From contig JBGAIL010000002.1 in the NCBI GenBank assembly GCA_044225565.1, positions 1 through 58,786 on the forward strand: DNA of 58,786 bases, in the 5' to 3' direction. Each line of letters begins with the position of its first letter. Position 1 is the stretch's first letter. A program made the translations under genes and the position numbers. Positions 43,811 through 52,978 of the stretch are shown piece by piece. The notes under the pieces are model-generated. The model saw nothing but the letters and a program-made list of their open reading frames with translations, searched no databases and was not told the DNA's origin. This DNA is from CAVXAE01 sp044225565 (GTDB lineage Bacteria; Pseudomonadota; Gammaproteobacteria; Steroidobacterales; Steroidobacteraceae).

Positions 43811-44869
43811 ATGTATCCGCGCTTCTACCGCCGCGGCTTCGTGATCGGCACGATCCTCATCCTGGGGCTCGCGCTGCTCAAGCTGATGGACCCGTTCTGG
43901 AGTCCCCTCGCCTGGGCGGCGGTGCTGGCATTCCTCTTCTACCCGCTGCACGAGCGCCTCACGAAGCGCTTCAAGGGCTCGGCCAGCGCGAGCGCCGGGC
44001 TCATCACCGGCCTCACCCCCATCTTCGTCATCGCGCCCCTGGGTTTGCTGGGCGTGGTGTTCGCGAAGCAGGTGAGCGCGCTCATCGTGTACCTGCGCGG
44101 GCGCACCTTCGTGCCCTTTCCCACGATCCTGGAGAAGCTTGAAGGTTATCCAGTGGTCGGACCTGCGGCGAGCTGGATACGCGAGAACGTGGAAGTGTCC
44201 GCCGAGCAGGTGCGGGATTGGCTCACGCAAGGCGTGCAGTCATTGCTGCATTCGGCCGCGACGATGGGCGGCGGCGTGGTGTTGGGCGTGGTCGGCAGCC
44301 TGGTCGCGTTCTTCCTCACGCTCTTCCTGCTGTTCTTCCTGCTGCGCGACGGACCCACGATGCTGGACCATCTCACGCGCCTCGTGCCGATGGAAAAGCG
44401 CAGGCGCACGGAGCTCATGCGCTATCTCGGCGACGTGACGCGTGCCGTGGTGTACGGCACCGCGATGACGGCGCTGATCCAGGGCGCTCTCGTCGGCATC
44501 GGCTTCGCGATCGCGGGATTGCCTTCGCCCGTCGTGTTCGGCGTGCTCGGTGGGCTCGCGGCCTTCATTCCTGCAGCCGGCACGGGCGTGGTGCTCATCC
44601 CGGCGGTCATCGCGCTCGCCATCATGGGCCGCTGGGGCAGCGCGATCTTCCTCGGGCTGTGGAGCGTGCTCGTCGGATTCTCGGACAATTTCCTGCGGCC
44701 GCTGCTCGCGGCGCAGCAGGCGGATATCTCGCCGCTCGCAGTCTTCGTCGGCGTCATCGGCGGTGTCGCCGCCTTCGGATTCATCGGCCTCATCGTCGGG
44801 CCCGTGCTGCTCAGCCTGGTGGTGGCGCTGCTGCGCTTCGCGGAAGAGGAAATCACCAAGCGCTCGTGA
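43811..44869 (+). CDS. PerM/AI-2E-type membrane transporter
   Basis: The 352-residue protein has about eight hydrophobic helices and a soluble region between helices 2 and 5, as in the AI-2 exporter (TqsA/PerM) family. GLPSPVVFGVLGGLAAFIPAAG and the late FVGVIGGVAAFGFIGLIVGPVLL are family landmarks. Substrate uncertain. It starts at ATG 43811; there is no strong Shine-Dalgarno. Confidence 0.86.
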   Translation: MYPRFYRRGFVIGTILILGLALLKLMDPFWSPLAWAAVLAFLFYPLHERLTKRFKGSASASAGLITGLTPIFVIAPLGLLGVVFAKQVSALIVYLRGRTFVPFPTILEKLEGYPVVGPAASWIRENVEVSAEQVRDWLTQGVQSLLHSAATMGGGVVLGVVGSLVAFFLTLFLLFFLLRDGPTMLDHLTRLVPMEKRRRTELMRYLGDVTRAVVYGTAMTALIQGALVGIGFAIAGLPSPVVFGVLGGLAAFIPAAGTGVVLIPAVIALAIMGRWGSAIFLGLWSVLVGFSDNFLRPLLAAQQADISPLAVFVGVIGGVAAFGFIGLIVGPVLLSLVVALLRFAEEEITKRS

Positions 44870-44889
44870 TCCATCGCCGAGGCGCTACA

Positions 44890-47085
44890 ATGCGCGCCCC
44901 CATGGATCTCACGCCCATCCTCGCCCCGCTGAACGACGCTCAGCGGGAAGCCGTCACCGCTCCGCTCGGCCCGGCACTCGTGCTCGCAGGGGCCGGCAGC
45001 GGCAAGACGCGCGTGCTCATCCATCGCATCGCCTGGCTCACGCAGGTGGAGAACGTCTCTCCACACGGCGTGCTCGCGGTCACTTTCACTAACAAGGCCG
45101 CGGGCGAGATGCGGGGGCGAATCGAGAACCTGCTCGGCATCCCGGGCTCCGCCCTGTGGATCGGCACCTTCCACGGCATCGCGCATCGCCTGCTGCGCCG
45201 CCACTGGCGGGAAGCGGGCCTGGTGCAGAGCTTCCAGATCCTGGATTCCGAGGACCAGCAGCGCCTCATCCGCAAGATGCTCAAGGCGCAGGAGCTCGAC
45301 GAGGCACTGTGGGCGCCGCGCGAGATCCAGTGGTTCATCAACCATCACAAGGACGAGGGCAAGCGGCCGAAGGACCTCAAGGACGGCGGCGATCCCACGC
45401 TGCGCTTCAAGATCAAGCTCTACGCGGATTACGAAGCCGCCTGCGCGCGTGCCGGTGTCATCGATTTCGCGGAAATGCTGCTGCGCGCCTATGAGCTGTG
45501 GCGCGACAACCCGCAGATCCTGCAGCACTACCGGCAACGCTTCCGGCACGTGCTGGTCGACGAGTTCCAGGACACGAACGAGATCCAGTACCAGTGGATG
45601 AAACTGCTGGTCGGATCGGAAGGCTTTCCGTTCGCCGTGGGGGACGACGACCAGGCCATATACCGGTGGAGAGGCGCCCGCGTCGAGAACCTGATGCAGT
45701 TCCAGCGGGACTTTCCGCATGCGAAGCTGGTGCGGCTCGAGCAGAACTACCGCTCGACCGGCGGCATCCTCGCGGCGGCGAACGCGCTGATCGCGCACAA
45801 TGCCGGGCGTCTCGGCAAGAACCTCTGGACGAGCGACGGCCAGGGCGAGCCCATCCGCATCTACGCGGCCTTCAACGAGCGCGACGAGGCGGACTTCGTC
45901 ACACAGCGCATCCGCGAATGGGTGCAGCACGGCGGGCAGCGGCGCGAGATCGCGGTGCTGTACCGTTCCAACGCGCAGTCGCGATCGTTCGAAGAGACGT
46001 TCATCTCGGCGCGCATCCCCTATCGCGTGTACGGGGGCCTGCGGTTCTTCGAGCGAGCGGAAATCAAGGATGCGCTGGCTTATCTGCGGCTTTCCACGAA
46101 CCGCCTGGACGATGCATCGTTCGAGCGGGTGGTGAATCTGCCCACGCGCGGCATCGGCGCGAAGACGCTCGATGTGATCCGCGAGTATGCGAAAGGCGCC
46201 GGCGTGTCACTGTGGGAAGCGGCAGCGGCCTGCATCAGCGGTGGCGCGAAGGGCGGCGGCGAAGAACTCGGCGCGCGTGCCGTCGGCGCGTTGCAGGGCT
46301 TCCTGAATCTCATCGAGCGCCTGGCGCGGGAAATCAAAGACCTGCCGCTGCACGAGCAGGTGGACCACATGCTCCAGGCCAGCGGGCTCATCGACCACTA
46401 CAAGCGCGAGAAGGCCGAGCGAGGCGAGGCGCGAGTCGAGAACCTCGAGGAGCTGGTCACCGCCGCGCGCAACTTCCAGCCGGAAGGCGAGGCGGGCGAG
46501 CTGCCGCCGCTCGAGGCGTTCCTCGCCCACGCCGTGCTGGAATCCGGCGAGGGCCAGGCGGACGCGTGGGAAGACTGCGTACAGATGATGACGCTGCACA
46601 CGGCCAAGGGCCTCGAGTTTCCCGTGGTCTTCATGTGCGGCATGGAAGACGGCCTGTTCCCGCACCAGCGCTCACTCAACGATCTCGACGGGCTCGAGGA
46701 AGAGCGCCGTCTCTGCTACGTCGGCATGACTCGCGCCATGAAGCAGCTGTATCTCACCTACGCCGAGCAGCGGCGCCTGCACGGCGTGGACAACTACGGC
46801 ATGGCCTCGCGCTTCATCAAGGAGATCCCGGAAGACCTGGTGGAGGAAGTACGGCCGCGCATCCAGGTGTCGCGCCCCGTGACGGCGGGCCGGTTCCGCC
46901 CTGCCGCCGAAGAGCCCGTGGTGCCCGGCATGCGGCTCGGCGCCCGTGTGCGCCACGGCAAGTTCGGGGATGGCGTGATCCTCACCGTGGAGGGCAACGG
47001 CCCGCACGCCCGCGTCCAGGTGAGCTTCGAGCGGCAAGGCACCAAGTGGCTCATGGTGCAGTACGCGAATCTCGAGCCGGTATGA
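44890..47085 (+). CDS. uvrD: DNA helicase II (UvrD)
   Basis: 3'-5' superfamily 1A helicase for nucleotide excision and mismatch repair. The 731 residues have Walker A AGAGSGKT at 33-40, FTNKAAGEM, DEFQDTNEIQY, GDDDQAIYRWRGA, TLHTAKGLEFPVVF and YVGMTRAMKQLYL. The C-terminal DGVILTVEGNGPHARVQVSF is the Tudor-like domain that contacts RNA polymerase. ATG 44890 has GAGG at good spacing; ATG 44902 is an alternative. Confidence 0.96.
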   Translation: MRAPMDLTPILAPLNDAQREAVTAPLGPALVLAGAGSGKTRVLIHRIAWLTQVENVSPHGVLAVTFTNKAAGEMRGRIENLLGIPGSALWIGTFHGIAHRLLRRHWREAGLVQSFQILDSEDQQRLIRKMLKAQELDEALWAPREIQWFINHHKDEGKRPKDLKDGGDPTLRFKIKLYADYEAACARAGVIDFAEMLLRAYELWRDNPQILQHYRQRFRHVLVDEFQDTNEIQYQWMKLLVGSEGFPFAVGDDDQAIYRWRGARVENLMQFQRDFPHAKLVRLEQNYRSTGGILAAANALIAHNAGRLGKNLWTSDGQGEPIRIYAAFNERDEADFVTQRIREWVQHGGQRREIAVLYRSNAQSRSFEETFISARIPYRVYGGLRFFERAEIKDALAYLRLSTNRLDDASFERVVNLPTRGIGAKTLDVIREYAKGAGVSLWEAAAACISGGAKGGGEELGARAVGALQGFLNLIERLAREIKDLPLHEQVDHMLQASGLIDHYKREKAERGEARVENLEELVTAARNFQPEGEAGELPPLEAFLAHAVLESGEGQADAWEDCVQMMTLHTAKGLEFPVVFMCGMEDGLFPHQRSLNDLDGLEEERRLCYVGMTRAMKQLYLTYAEQRRLHGVDNYGMASRFIKEIPEDLVEEVRPRIQVSRPVTAGRFRPAAEEPVVPGMRLGARVRHGKFGDGVILTVEGNGPHARVQVSFERQGTKWLMVQYANLEPV

Positions 47086-47142
47086 CGCTCGGCCGGCGAT
47101 GTCGATTTCGGGCGATGTCGACTCCAGCCTGCGCCCGGTCTG

Positions 47143-47598
47143 CTATCTGAGCGCGAGCCACCCCATCGATGGCCTGAAGCGCAGCTCGCGCGCCGCGCCG
47201 GCGGCGGTGTCGGCCGGTGCCACGGTCATGCCCGCATCTTCGAGATAGTGGCGCACCAGCACCAGCACGGATTCGCAGCCGCGCTGGGCTTCCGGATCTT
47301 CGGGCAGTTGTGCCGCGACGCGGGCCTGCAGGTCCCGGGCACCGGGCATGGTCTCCCGCAAACCTTCCACGCAACGGTCCAGCAACAGGAGCTCGGTGGC
47401 CAGCGTGGTGTCGGTGAGCTCAGCCGGGCGTGAGGCCCGCACGATGAACCGCAGGTGCAGCAGGGCCCCCGCCTCCTCGACGGCGTCGTAGATGCACACC
47501 GCGATCGCCGACTGCAGGCGGGCGACGAGCAGGGCATCGTCGGCCACGATCTCGAAGCGATCCGGCGCGACCACCACTTCGCGTTGAGGCGTGGACAT
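47143..47598 (-). CDS. CheD-like protein lacking the catalytic cysteine
   Basis: The 151-residue product aligns by eye with the CheD chemoreceptor glutamine deamidase. The segment LQSAIAVCIYDAVEEAGALLH corresponds to the family's GSCVAVCxxDxVxxxGAxxH block. Ala31 replaces the catalytic Cys, whereas His48 matches the catalytic His. The rest is poorly conserved. It may be a binding or regulatory relative rather than an enzyme. No chemotaxis genes are nearby. It is divergent from the CBS protein gene. The start at ATG 47598 (MSTPQREVVV) is chosen over upstream codons that fall in the intergenic region. Confidence 0.55.
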   Translation of the reverse strand: MSTPQREVVVAPDRFEIVADDALLVARLQSAIAVCIYDAVEEAGALLHLRFIVRASRPAELTDTTLATELLLLDRCVEGLRETMPGARDLQARVAAQLPEDPEAQRGCESVLVLVRHYLEDAGMTVAPADTAAGAARELRFRPSMGWLALR

Positions 47599-47690
47599 GG
47601 CGGCTGTATACCGGGAGCCGCCTCCGGCGGTCCCATTGGGGTGCTCAAACTTTGAACTGTGTATCATCGGCCCTGCAGGAGGGCGAAGCC

Positions 47691-48119
47691 ATGATCACCG
47701 TGCGCCATTTGCTCGATCGCAAGGGCCGGGCCGTGTATGCCATCGGGCCCGAAGACCCCGTGCTCGAAGCCATCCAGCTGATGGCGGACCACCACATCGG
47801 CGCGCTGGTCGTGCTGAGGAACGGTGAGCTCGCCGGCATCCTTTCCGAGCGCGACTATGCCCGCAAGGTGATCCTGATGGGCCGTTCCTCGGACGAGACC
47901 CCGGCCTGGCAGATCATGAGCTCGCCGGTGCACTCGGTCTCCCCCGACGGCACGCTGGAGGAGTGCATGCGGCTCATGACGGAGAAGCGTATCCGCCACC
48001 TGCCGGTGGTGGAGACGGGCCGCGTGGTGGGGATGATCTCCATCGGTGACCTGGTGAAGGCGGTCATCGAGGAGCAGCAGCGCACCATCGAGCAGCTGGA
48101 AAGCTACATCCACCGCTGA
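47691..48119 (+). CDS. Tandem CBS-domain protein
   Basis: The 142 residues are two CBS modules (VLEAIQLMADHHIGALVVL; TLEECMRLMTEKRIRHLPVV), which bind adenine nucleotides and act as energy or ligand sensors. A stretch rich in Glu and Gln follows at the C-terminus. ATG 47691 has AGGAGGG upstream, and TATCAT at 47662-47667 is a possible -10. Partner protein unknown. Confidence 0.9.
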   Translation: MITVRHLLDRKGRAVYAIGPEDPVLEAIQLMADHHIGALVVLRNGELAGILSERDYARKVILMGRSSDETPAWQIMSSPVHSVSPDGTLEECMRLMTEKRIRHLPVVETGRVVGMISIGDLVKAVIEEQQRTIEQLESYIHR

Positions 48120-48176
48120 AAGACGCCTCGGCGCCACGGCCCGGCCCTCGCCGGGACGGTCGCGCGGCGGGCAGGC

Positions 48177-48605
48177 TCACTTGCCGTTCTTGAGATAAGC
48201 CTGGATCTGCGGTCGGTACACCCGGCCGGACGTGAAGCGCTGGCCGTTGCCGAGCGTGATGACGTACACGCCGTGCAGCCCCCGCTCCATCTCGCGCACC
48301 TTGTCCAGATTCAGGATGACCGAGCGGTGGACACGCAGGAACCGGGCCGGGTCCAGCGTGGCTTGCGCCTGCAGCATGGTCCAGCGCAGCGTGAAGGTGT
48401 CTTCCCCGACGCGGATGTTGACGTAATTCCGGTCCGCCTCGAGGCTGTCGATGTCTGCCGGGTCGATGAAATGGTGCTTGCCGTCCCGCTCCGCGACGAG
48501 GCGGCGGGGCGCAGCGGAAGCCATCGTGTCCCGCACCATGCTCGAGATGCGATCCATCAGGCTCGAGACGGCCTGGTCGTTCACCATGGAAGAGTCCGCG
48601 TTCAC
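48177..48605 (-). CDS. LytTR-domain DNA-binding regulator without receiver domain
   Basis: The 142 residues hold a LytTR DNA-binding domain (VAERDGKHHFIDPADIDSLEA, LDPARFLRVHRSVILNLDKV) after a short N-terminal helix. There is no receiver or membrane region. GTG 48605 is preceded by GGAGG five bases away. It is downstream of the Trk genes on the same strand and convergent with the CBS gene. Targets unknown. Confidence 0.87.
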   Translation of the reverse strand: MNADSSMVNDQAVSSLMDRISSMVRDTMASAAPRRLVAERDGKHHFIDPADIDSLEADRNYVNIRVGEDTFTLRWTMLQAQATLDPARFLRVHRSVILNLDKVREMERGLHGVYVITLGNGQRFTSGRVYRPQIQAYLKNGK

Positions 48606-48722
48606 AGGGGCCTCCGGAAGGGGTTCGGGTTGGGGCCCCCCTAAGATGCCGGCCGGCGGGATTTGGTTGCATGCCCCTGCGACGAAATGCCGCGCCCGGG
48701 CGACGAGCCGTCCGGGCCCTCT

Positions 48723-48759
48723 GCCGAAAGCGGCCTGCGGCCCTTTCGGCCCGCAGGCC
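48723..48759 (-). other. Overlapping alternative hairpins between trkH and the LytTR gene
   Basis: Two mutually exclusive stems are visible. GGCCTGCGG (48732-48740) pairs with 48751-48759, and GCCGAAAG (48723-48730) pairs with 48743-48750. They lie 20 bases after the trkH stop on the transcribed strand. There is no T-run. They could terminate, or modulate read-through into, the LytTR gene. Confidence 0.4.
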
Positions 48760-48779
48760 GGAGGCGTGGCTCCCGACCG

Positions 48780-50228
48780 CTACTTGCGCCAGAACGCCGG
48801 CGTCAGGAGTACCAGGACGCTGAAGATCTCGAGGCGGCCGAGCAACATGGCGAGCGTGCAGATCCACGTCTGCACGTCCGTGAGCTGCTGATAGGTGGTG
48901 GCAGGCCCCACCCTGCCGAGGCCGGGCCCGGCGTTGTTGATGGAGGCCACCACCGCGCTGAAGGAAGAGTCGAAATCGAGGCCCGTCGCCAGCATGGCGA
49001 AGGTGAGCAGGGCCGCCGTCATGAAGTAGAGGAAGATGAAGGCGAGCACCGAGTCGCCCACGCGGTCCGGGATCACCTTGCCCCCCACGCGCACGGGCAC
49101 CACCGCGCTCGGATGCACCAGCAGCTTGAGCTCCCTGCCTGCCTGCCGCGCGAGCAGCAGCGTGCGGAACATCTTGATACCGCCGCCTGTGGAGCCGGTG
49201 CTGCAGATGATGGACGAGAGGAAGAGCATCCAGATGGGCGCGAACACCGGCCACTTCTCGTAGTTCTGCGAGACGAAGCCCGTGGTGGTCGCCATGGAGA
49301 TGACGTTGAAGGCGGAGTGCCGCAGCGCGTCCGCGAAGCCGTCATAGGTGTGCGTCCAATCGAGCAGCAGCGCGATGCCGAGGACACTGACGATCAGCAG
49401 CACGAAGATCGCGCGCGCCTCCGGATCCTGTGCGTAGGGCCGCAGCGTCAAGCGGCGCAGCGCGGTGAAATGACGTGCGAAATTGAGCGTGGCCATCACC
49501 ATCAGCGCCATCAGCACGAACTCGATGGATCGCGAGTTGAAATAGCCCACGCTAGCGTCATGCGTGGAGAAGCCGCCGAGCGAAAGCGCGGAGAAGGAAT
49601 GGCAGATGGCGTCGAACCAGCTCATGCCGCATGCCCGCAGCGCGACGATTCCGATGGCCGTGAGCAGGGTGTAGATGAGCCACAGGGATTTGGCGGTTTC
49701 CGTGATGCGCGGCGTGAGCTTCTCGTCCTTCACGGGCCCGGGGGTCTCCGCCTTGTAGAGCTGCATGCCGCCGACACCCAGCAGCGGCAGGATCGCTACC
49801 GCCAGCACGATGATGCCGAGGCCTCCGAACCAGTGAAGCGCGTGTCGCCAGAGATTGACCGACGGGGGCAGTCCGTCGAGCCCCACGAGCACCGTCGAGC
49901 CGGTGGTGGTGAGACCGGACATGGTCTCGAAGAATGCGTCCGTGAACGAGAGACTCGGCAGCGCGAGCATCAAAGGAACCGTGGCCGAGACGGACATCAG
50001 CATCCAGCCCACCGTCACCAGCAGAAAGCCATCGCGAGGCTTCAGCTCTCGGGATTTGTGCTTTGTGAGCGCCGCGATGGCAAGCCCGACGCAGATGCTG
50101 ATCGCGCCGGAAGTGACAAAATGCAGCGCGTGACCGTCGCGCATGATCAGCGCCGTGAGCACGGGCAAGGAGAAGGTGACGCCGAACACGGCGAGCATCA
50201 GACCCAGGACGTGCGCGACTCCCAGCAC
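48780..50228 (-). CDS. trkH: Potassium uptake channel subunit TrkH
   Basis: Ion-conducting subunit of the Trk potassium uptake system in the inner membrane. The 482 residues have about ten helices with four selectivity-filter-like pore loops, including GLTTTGSTV, LGGFSTHD, ATTTGF and NNAGPGLG. It lies 9 bases after trkA on the same strand, so the two form a unit. Confidence 0.95.
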   Translation of the reverse strand: MLGVAHVLGLMLAVFGVTFSLPVLTALIMRDGHALHFVTSGAISICVGLAIAALTKHKSRELKPRDGFLLVTVGWMLMSVSATVPLMLALPSLSFTDAFFETMSGLTTTGSTVLVGLDGLPPSVNLWRHALHWFGGLGIIVLAVAILPLLGVGGMQLYKAETPGPVKDEKLTPRITETAKSLWLIYTLLTAIGIVALRACGMSWFDAICHSFSALSLGGFSTHDASVGYFNSRSIEFVLMALMVMATLNFARHFTALRRLTLRPYAQDPEARAIFVLLIVSVLGIALLLDWTHTYDGFADALRHSAFNVISMATTTGFVSQNYEKWPVFAPIWMLFLSSIICSTGSTGGGIKMFRTLLLARQAGRELKLLVHPSAVVPVRVGGKVIPDRVGDSVLAFIFLYFMTAALLTFAMLATGLDFDSSFSAVVASINNAGPGLGRVGPATTYQQLTDVQTWICTLAMLLGRLEIFSVLVLLTPAFWRK

Positions 50229-50237
50229 GGATCCGGC

Positions 50238-51608
50238 TCAGCGAGGGGCGCCCAGGAACAGGCGCTCGACCGCTTCGATGTGGCGTCGGTCCGCGAGGAA
50301 CAGGATGACGTGGTCGTCCGGCTGGATCACGGTGTCATGGTGGGCCATGATGACCTCGTCGCCGCGTGCGATGGCGCCTATGGACGCACCTTCCGGCAGC
50401 TTGATCTCGTCCACCCGCTTGCCGACCACGCGCGAGCTGCGATCACTGCCGTGTACGATGACTTCCAGCGCTTCGGCCGCGCCGCGCCGAAGTGAGTGCA
50501 CGCGCACCACGTCGCCGCGGCGCACGTGCGCGAGCAGCGAGCCGATGGTCACCGTCTGCGGCGAGATGGCGATGTCGATGCTGCCGCTCTCCATGAGCTC
50601 CGCGTAGGACGGCTTGTTGATGAGGGCCATCACCTTGTTGGCACCGAGGCGCTTGGCCAGCATGGCCGAGAGGATGTTGGCTTCCTCGGAATTGGTGAGC
50701 GCCGCAAACACGTCGGCGCTGTCGATGTTCTCCTCGACCAGCAGCTCCTCGTCCGCGGCGTCGCCGTTGAGCACGATGGTGTTCTCGAGCTGCTCCGAGA
50801 TGCGGCGGGCACGGCGCGGGTCGCGCTCGATGAGCTTCACCTGGTTGTCCTTCTCGAGCGCGCGCGCGAGCCGGAAGCCGATGTTGCCGCCACCCGCGAT
50901 GACCACGCGGCGCACCGGGCCGTCCTGCGCACGCAGCTCGCTCATGACGCGGCGGAGATGGTTGCTGGAGGCGAGGAAGAAAACCTCGTCGCCGACCTCG
51001 ATGACGGTGTCGCCGTCCGGAATGACGCTGCGCCCGCCGCGGAAGATGGCGACCACGCGTGTATCGATTTTGGGCAGATGCTCGCGCAGCTCGCGCAGGC
51101 GGTGCCCGACCAGCAGGCCGCCCTTCAGCGCGCGCACGCCGACGAGCTGCACCTTGCCGTCGGCGAAATCCAGCACCTGCAGCGCGCCGGGGTAGCGGAT
51201 GAGACGCTCCACGTACTCGGTGACCAGCTGCTCCGGGCTAATGAACACGTCGACGGAGATTGCCTCTTCGCTGAAGAGCTGCGGGCGACTGGTGTACTCG
51301 GCGGCGCGGATGCGCGCGATCTTGGTGGGCGTGCGAAACAGCGTGTAGGCAACCTCGCACGCCATCATGTTGACTTCGTCGCTGCTGGTGAGCGCCACGA
51401 CGATGTCCGCTTCTGCCGCGCCGGCGGCCTCGAGCACGGTGGGGAAGGAGGCATTGCCCGCCACCGTACGGATATCGAGACGGTCCTGCAGGTCGCGCAG
51501 GGCCTCCTCGTTGGTATCGACCACGGTGACTTCGTTGGCTTCCTCGCGGGAGAGGTGCGAGGCTGCGGTGCGCCCGACCTGACCCGCGCCCAGGATGACG
51601 ATCTTCAT
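50238..51608 (-). CDS. trkA: Trk potassium uptake regulatory subunit TrkA
   Basis: Cytoplasmic NAD(H)-binding gating partner of TrkH. The 456 residues contain two RCK-N Rossmann folds (MKIVILGAGQVGRTAASHL; VVIAGGGNIGFRLARAL), each followed by an RCK-C ligand domain. Length and arrangement match E. coli TrkA. Confidence 0.96.
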   Translation of the reverse strand: MKIVILGAGQVGRTAASHLSREEANEVTVVDTNEEALRDLQDRLDIRTVAGNASFPTVLEAAGAAEADIVVALTSSDEVNMMACEVAYTLFRTPTKIARIRAAEYTSRPQLFSEEAISVDVFISPEQLVTEYVERLIRYPGALQVLDFADGKVQLVGVRALKGGLLVGHRLRELREHLPKIDTRVVAIFRGGRSVIPDGDTVIEVGDEVFFLASSNHLRRVMSELRAQDGPVRRVVIAGGGNIGFRLARALEKDNQVKLIERDPRRARRISEQLENTIVLNGDAADEELLVEENIDSADVFAALTNSEEANILSAMLAKRLGANKVMALINKPSYAELMESGSIDIAISPQTVTIGSLLAHVRRGDVVRVHSLRRGAAEALEVIVHGSDRSSRVVGKRVDEIKLPEGASIGAIARGDEVIMAHHDTVIQPDDHVILFLADRRHIEAVERLFLGAPR

Positions 51609-51623
51609 TGCGTCAATTATGAC

Positions 51624-51986
51624 TTATGAGACGACGCCGTTCGGATCGATGACGAATGCGCCGTAGTAGTGCTCGTGATAGTGGGGGCGCAGGCCGGGTG
51701 GCCCGTTGTCCTTGGCACCAGCCTTCAGCGCGGCCGCGTGGAAGGCATCCACCTGCATCCGCGTCCGCGCGACGAAGGCCAGATGCATGCCGGTGCCAGG
51801 CCGTCCTTCGCCGATCCAGAAGTACGGTTTGCCGTTGCTGCCCAGGCCGGTGTAGTCCGAGGCTGCGCCGCTCTCGCTCCTGGGGACTTCCATCACCACG
51901 GTGATGCCGAGCGGCGCGAGCGCAGCCAGATAGAACGCACGCGACTCGGCGTGATCCTTCACGGAGATGCCCAGGTGATCGATCAT
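51624..51986 (-). CDS. VOC/glyoxalase-fold protein, probably truncated at the C-terminus
   Basis: The 120 residues from ATG 51986 (MIDHLGISVKDHAESRAFYL) form a vicinal-oxygen-chelate domain with MHLAFVARTRMQVDAFHAAAL and HYHEHYYGAFVIDPNG. Relatives usually continue after DPxG with about ten residues including an NIEAVCH-like metal-ligand Glu. Here the frame stops after GVVS, so a metal ligand may be lost. Substrate unknown. Confidence 0.8.
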   Translation of the reverse strand: MIDHLGISVKDHAESRAFYLAALAPLGITVVMEVPRSESGAASDYTGLGSNGKPYFWIGEGRPGTGMHLAFVARTRMQVDAFHAAALKAGAKDNGPPGLRPHYHEHYYGAFVIDPNGVVS

Positions 51987-52026
51987 CGCGGCCTCCTCTG
52001 CGCCGTCTGGAAGCAGCGCGACGGCA

Positions 52027-52893
52027 TCATGCGGCCGGAGATTCGGCGAGGGCAAGCAGCTCGTCAGGGTTGACCCCTCGCTCGCGCAAGTGGCTCAGGC
52101 TCGACGCATCATGACGTTTGGCGAGACGCCGCCCCTGCGCATCCCTCACCAGCGGCACGTGGTGGAAGGCCGGCGGCTCCAGCCCGAGGGCCCGGTACAA
52201 CAGCAGCTGTCTCGCCGTCGACATCAGGAGATCCGCGCCGCGGACCACCTCGGTGATCTGCATCGCGGCGTCGTCTGCCACCACGGCGAGCTCATAGGCG
52301 GGCGCATCGTCGCGGCGCCAGACGATGAAGTCGCCGAAATCGCGGCCGCCGATGAACGCCTGCGGCCCGAGACCCGAATCGTGAAAGCTCGAGGCTTGCC
52401 CCGCAGGCACGCGGAAACGCCAGCACACAGGTCCGGAAGCGGCTTCCGTCCGCTCGCGGCACGTTCCCGGATACAGCGGCTCGGCGTCCTCGGCATGCGG
52501 TGCAAGCGCCGCCGATGCGACGTCGCGCCTGCTGCATGAGCATGCAAACAGATGGCCTGCCCTCCTCAGGCGCGAGAATGCGTCTCGATAGTCCGGGAGC
52601 CGCCGGCTCTGCTCGTAGGGCGCGAAAGGGCCGCCGACATCCGGGCCTTCGTCCCAATCGAGCCCTGCCCAGCGCAGATCTTCGATCAACGCCTGGTCGA
52701 ATTCCGGGCGGCAGCGTGAAGAGTCGATATCCTCGATCCGGAGCACGAGCTTGCCGCGGGCAGCCCGAGCGCGCGACCACGCCGTGTGAAACGTACGGTA
52801 GTGGCCCAAATGCAGCAGTCCGGTAGGCGTCGGTGCGATCCGGCCGCGGTATGGAGAACTCAAACGCTGGAATCCCGCTGGCGATGGCGACAT
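52027..52893 (-). CDS. gluQ: Glutamyl-Q tRNA(Asp) synthetase
   Basis: Glutamylates queuosine at position 34 of tRNA-Asp; it is a truncated relative of glutamyl-tRNA synthetase without an anticodon domain. From ATG 52893 the product has 288 residues. It has the HIGH-like PTPTGLLHLGH, VLRIEDIDSSRC, a zinc site with CSCSRRD and YPGTC, and the KMSKS-like RLAKRHDA. It is divergent from otsA. Confidence 0.95.
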   Translation of the reverse strand: MSPSPAGFQRLSSPYRGRIAPTPTGLLHLGHYRTFHTAWSRARAARGKLVLRIEDIDSSRCRPEFDQALIEDLRWAGLDWDEGPDVGGPFAPYEQSRRLPDYRDAFSRLRRAGHLFACSCSRRDVASAALAPHAEDAEPLYPGTCRERTEAASGPVCWRFRVPAGQASSFHDSGLGPQAFIGGRDFGDFIVWRRDDAPAYELAVVADDAAMQITEVVRGADLLMSTARQLLLYRALGLEPPAFHHVPLVRDAQGRRLAKRHDASSLSHLRERGVNPDELLALAESPAA

Positions 52894-52978
52894 CGCGCCA
52901 CCGATGCCGGACGAGTCTACACGAGCCCTCCACACGCCCGCGGAACCCATTATCCGCGCCAGGAGTTATATTCCCTTC

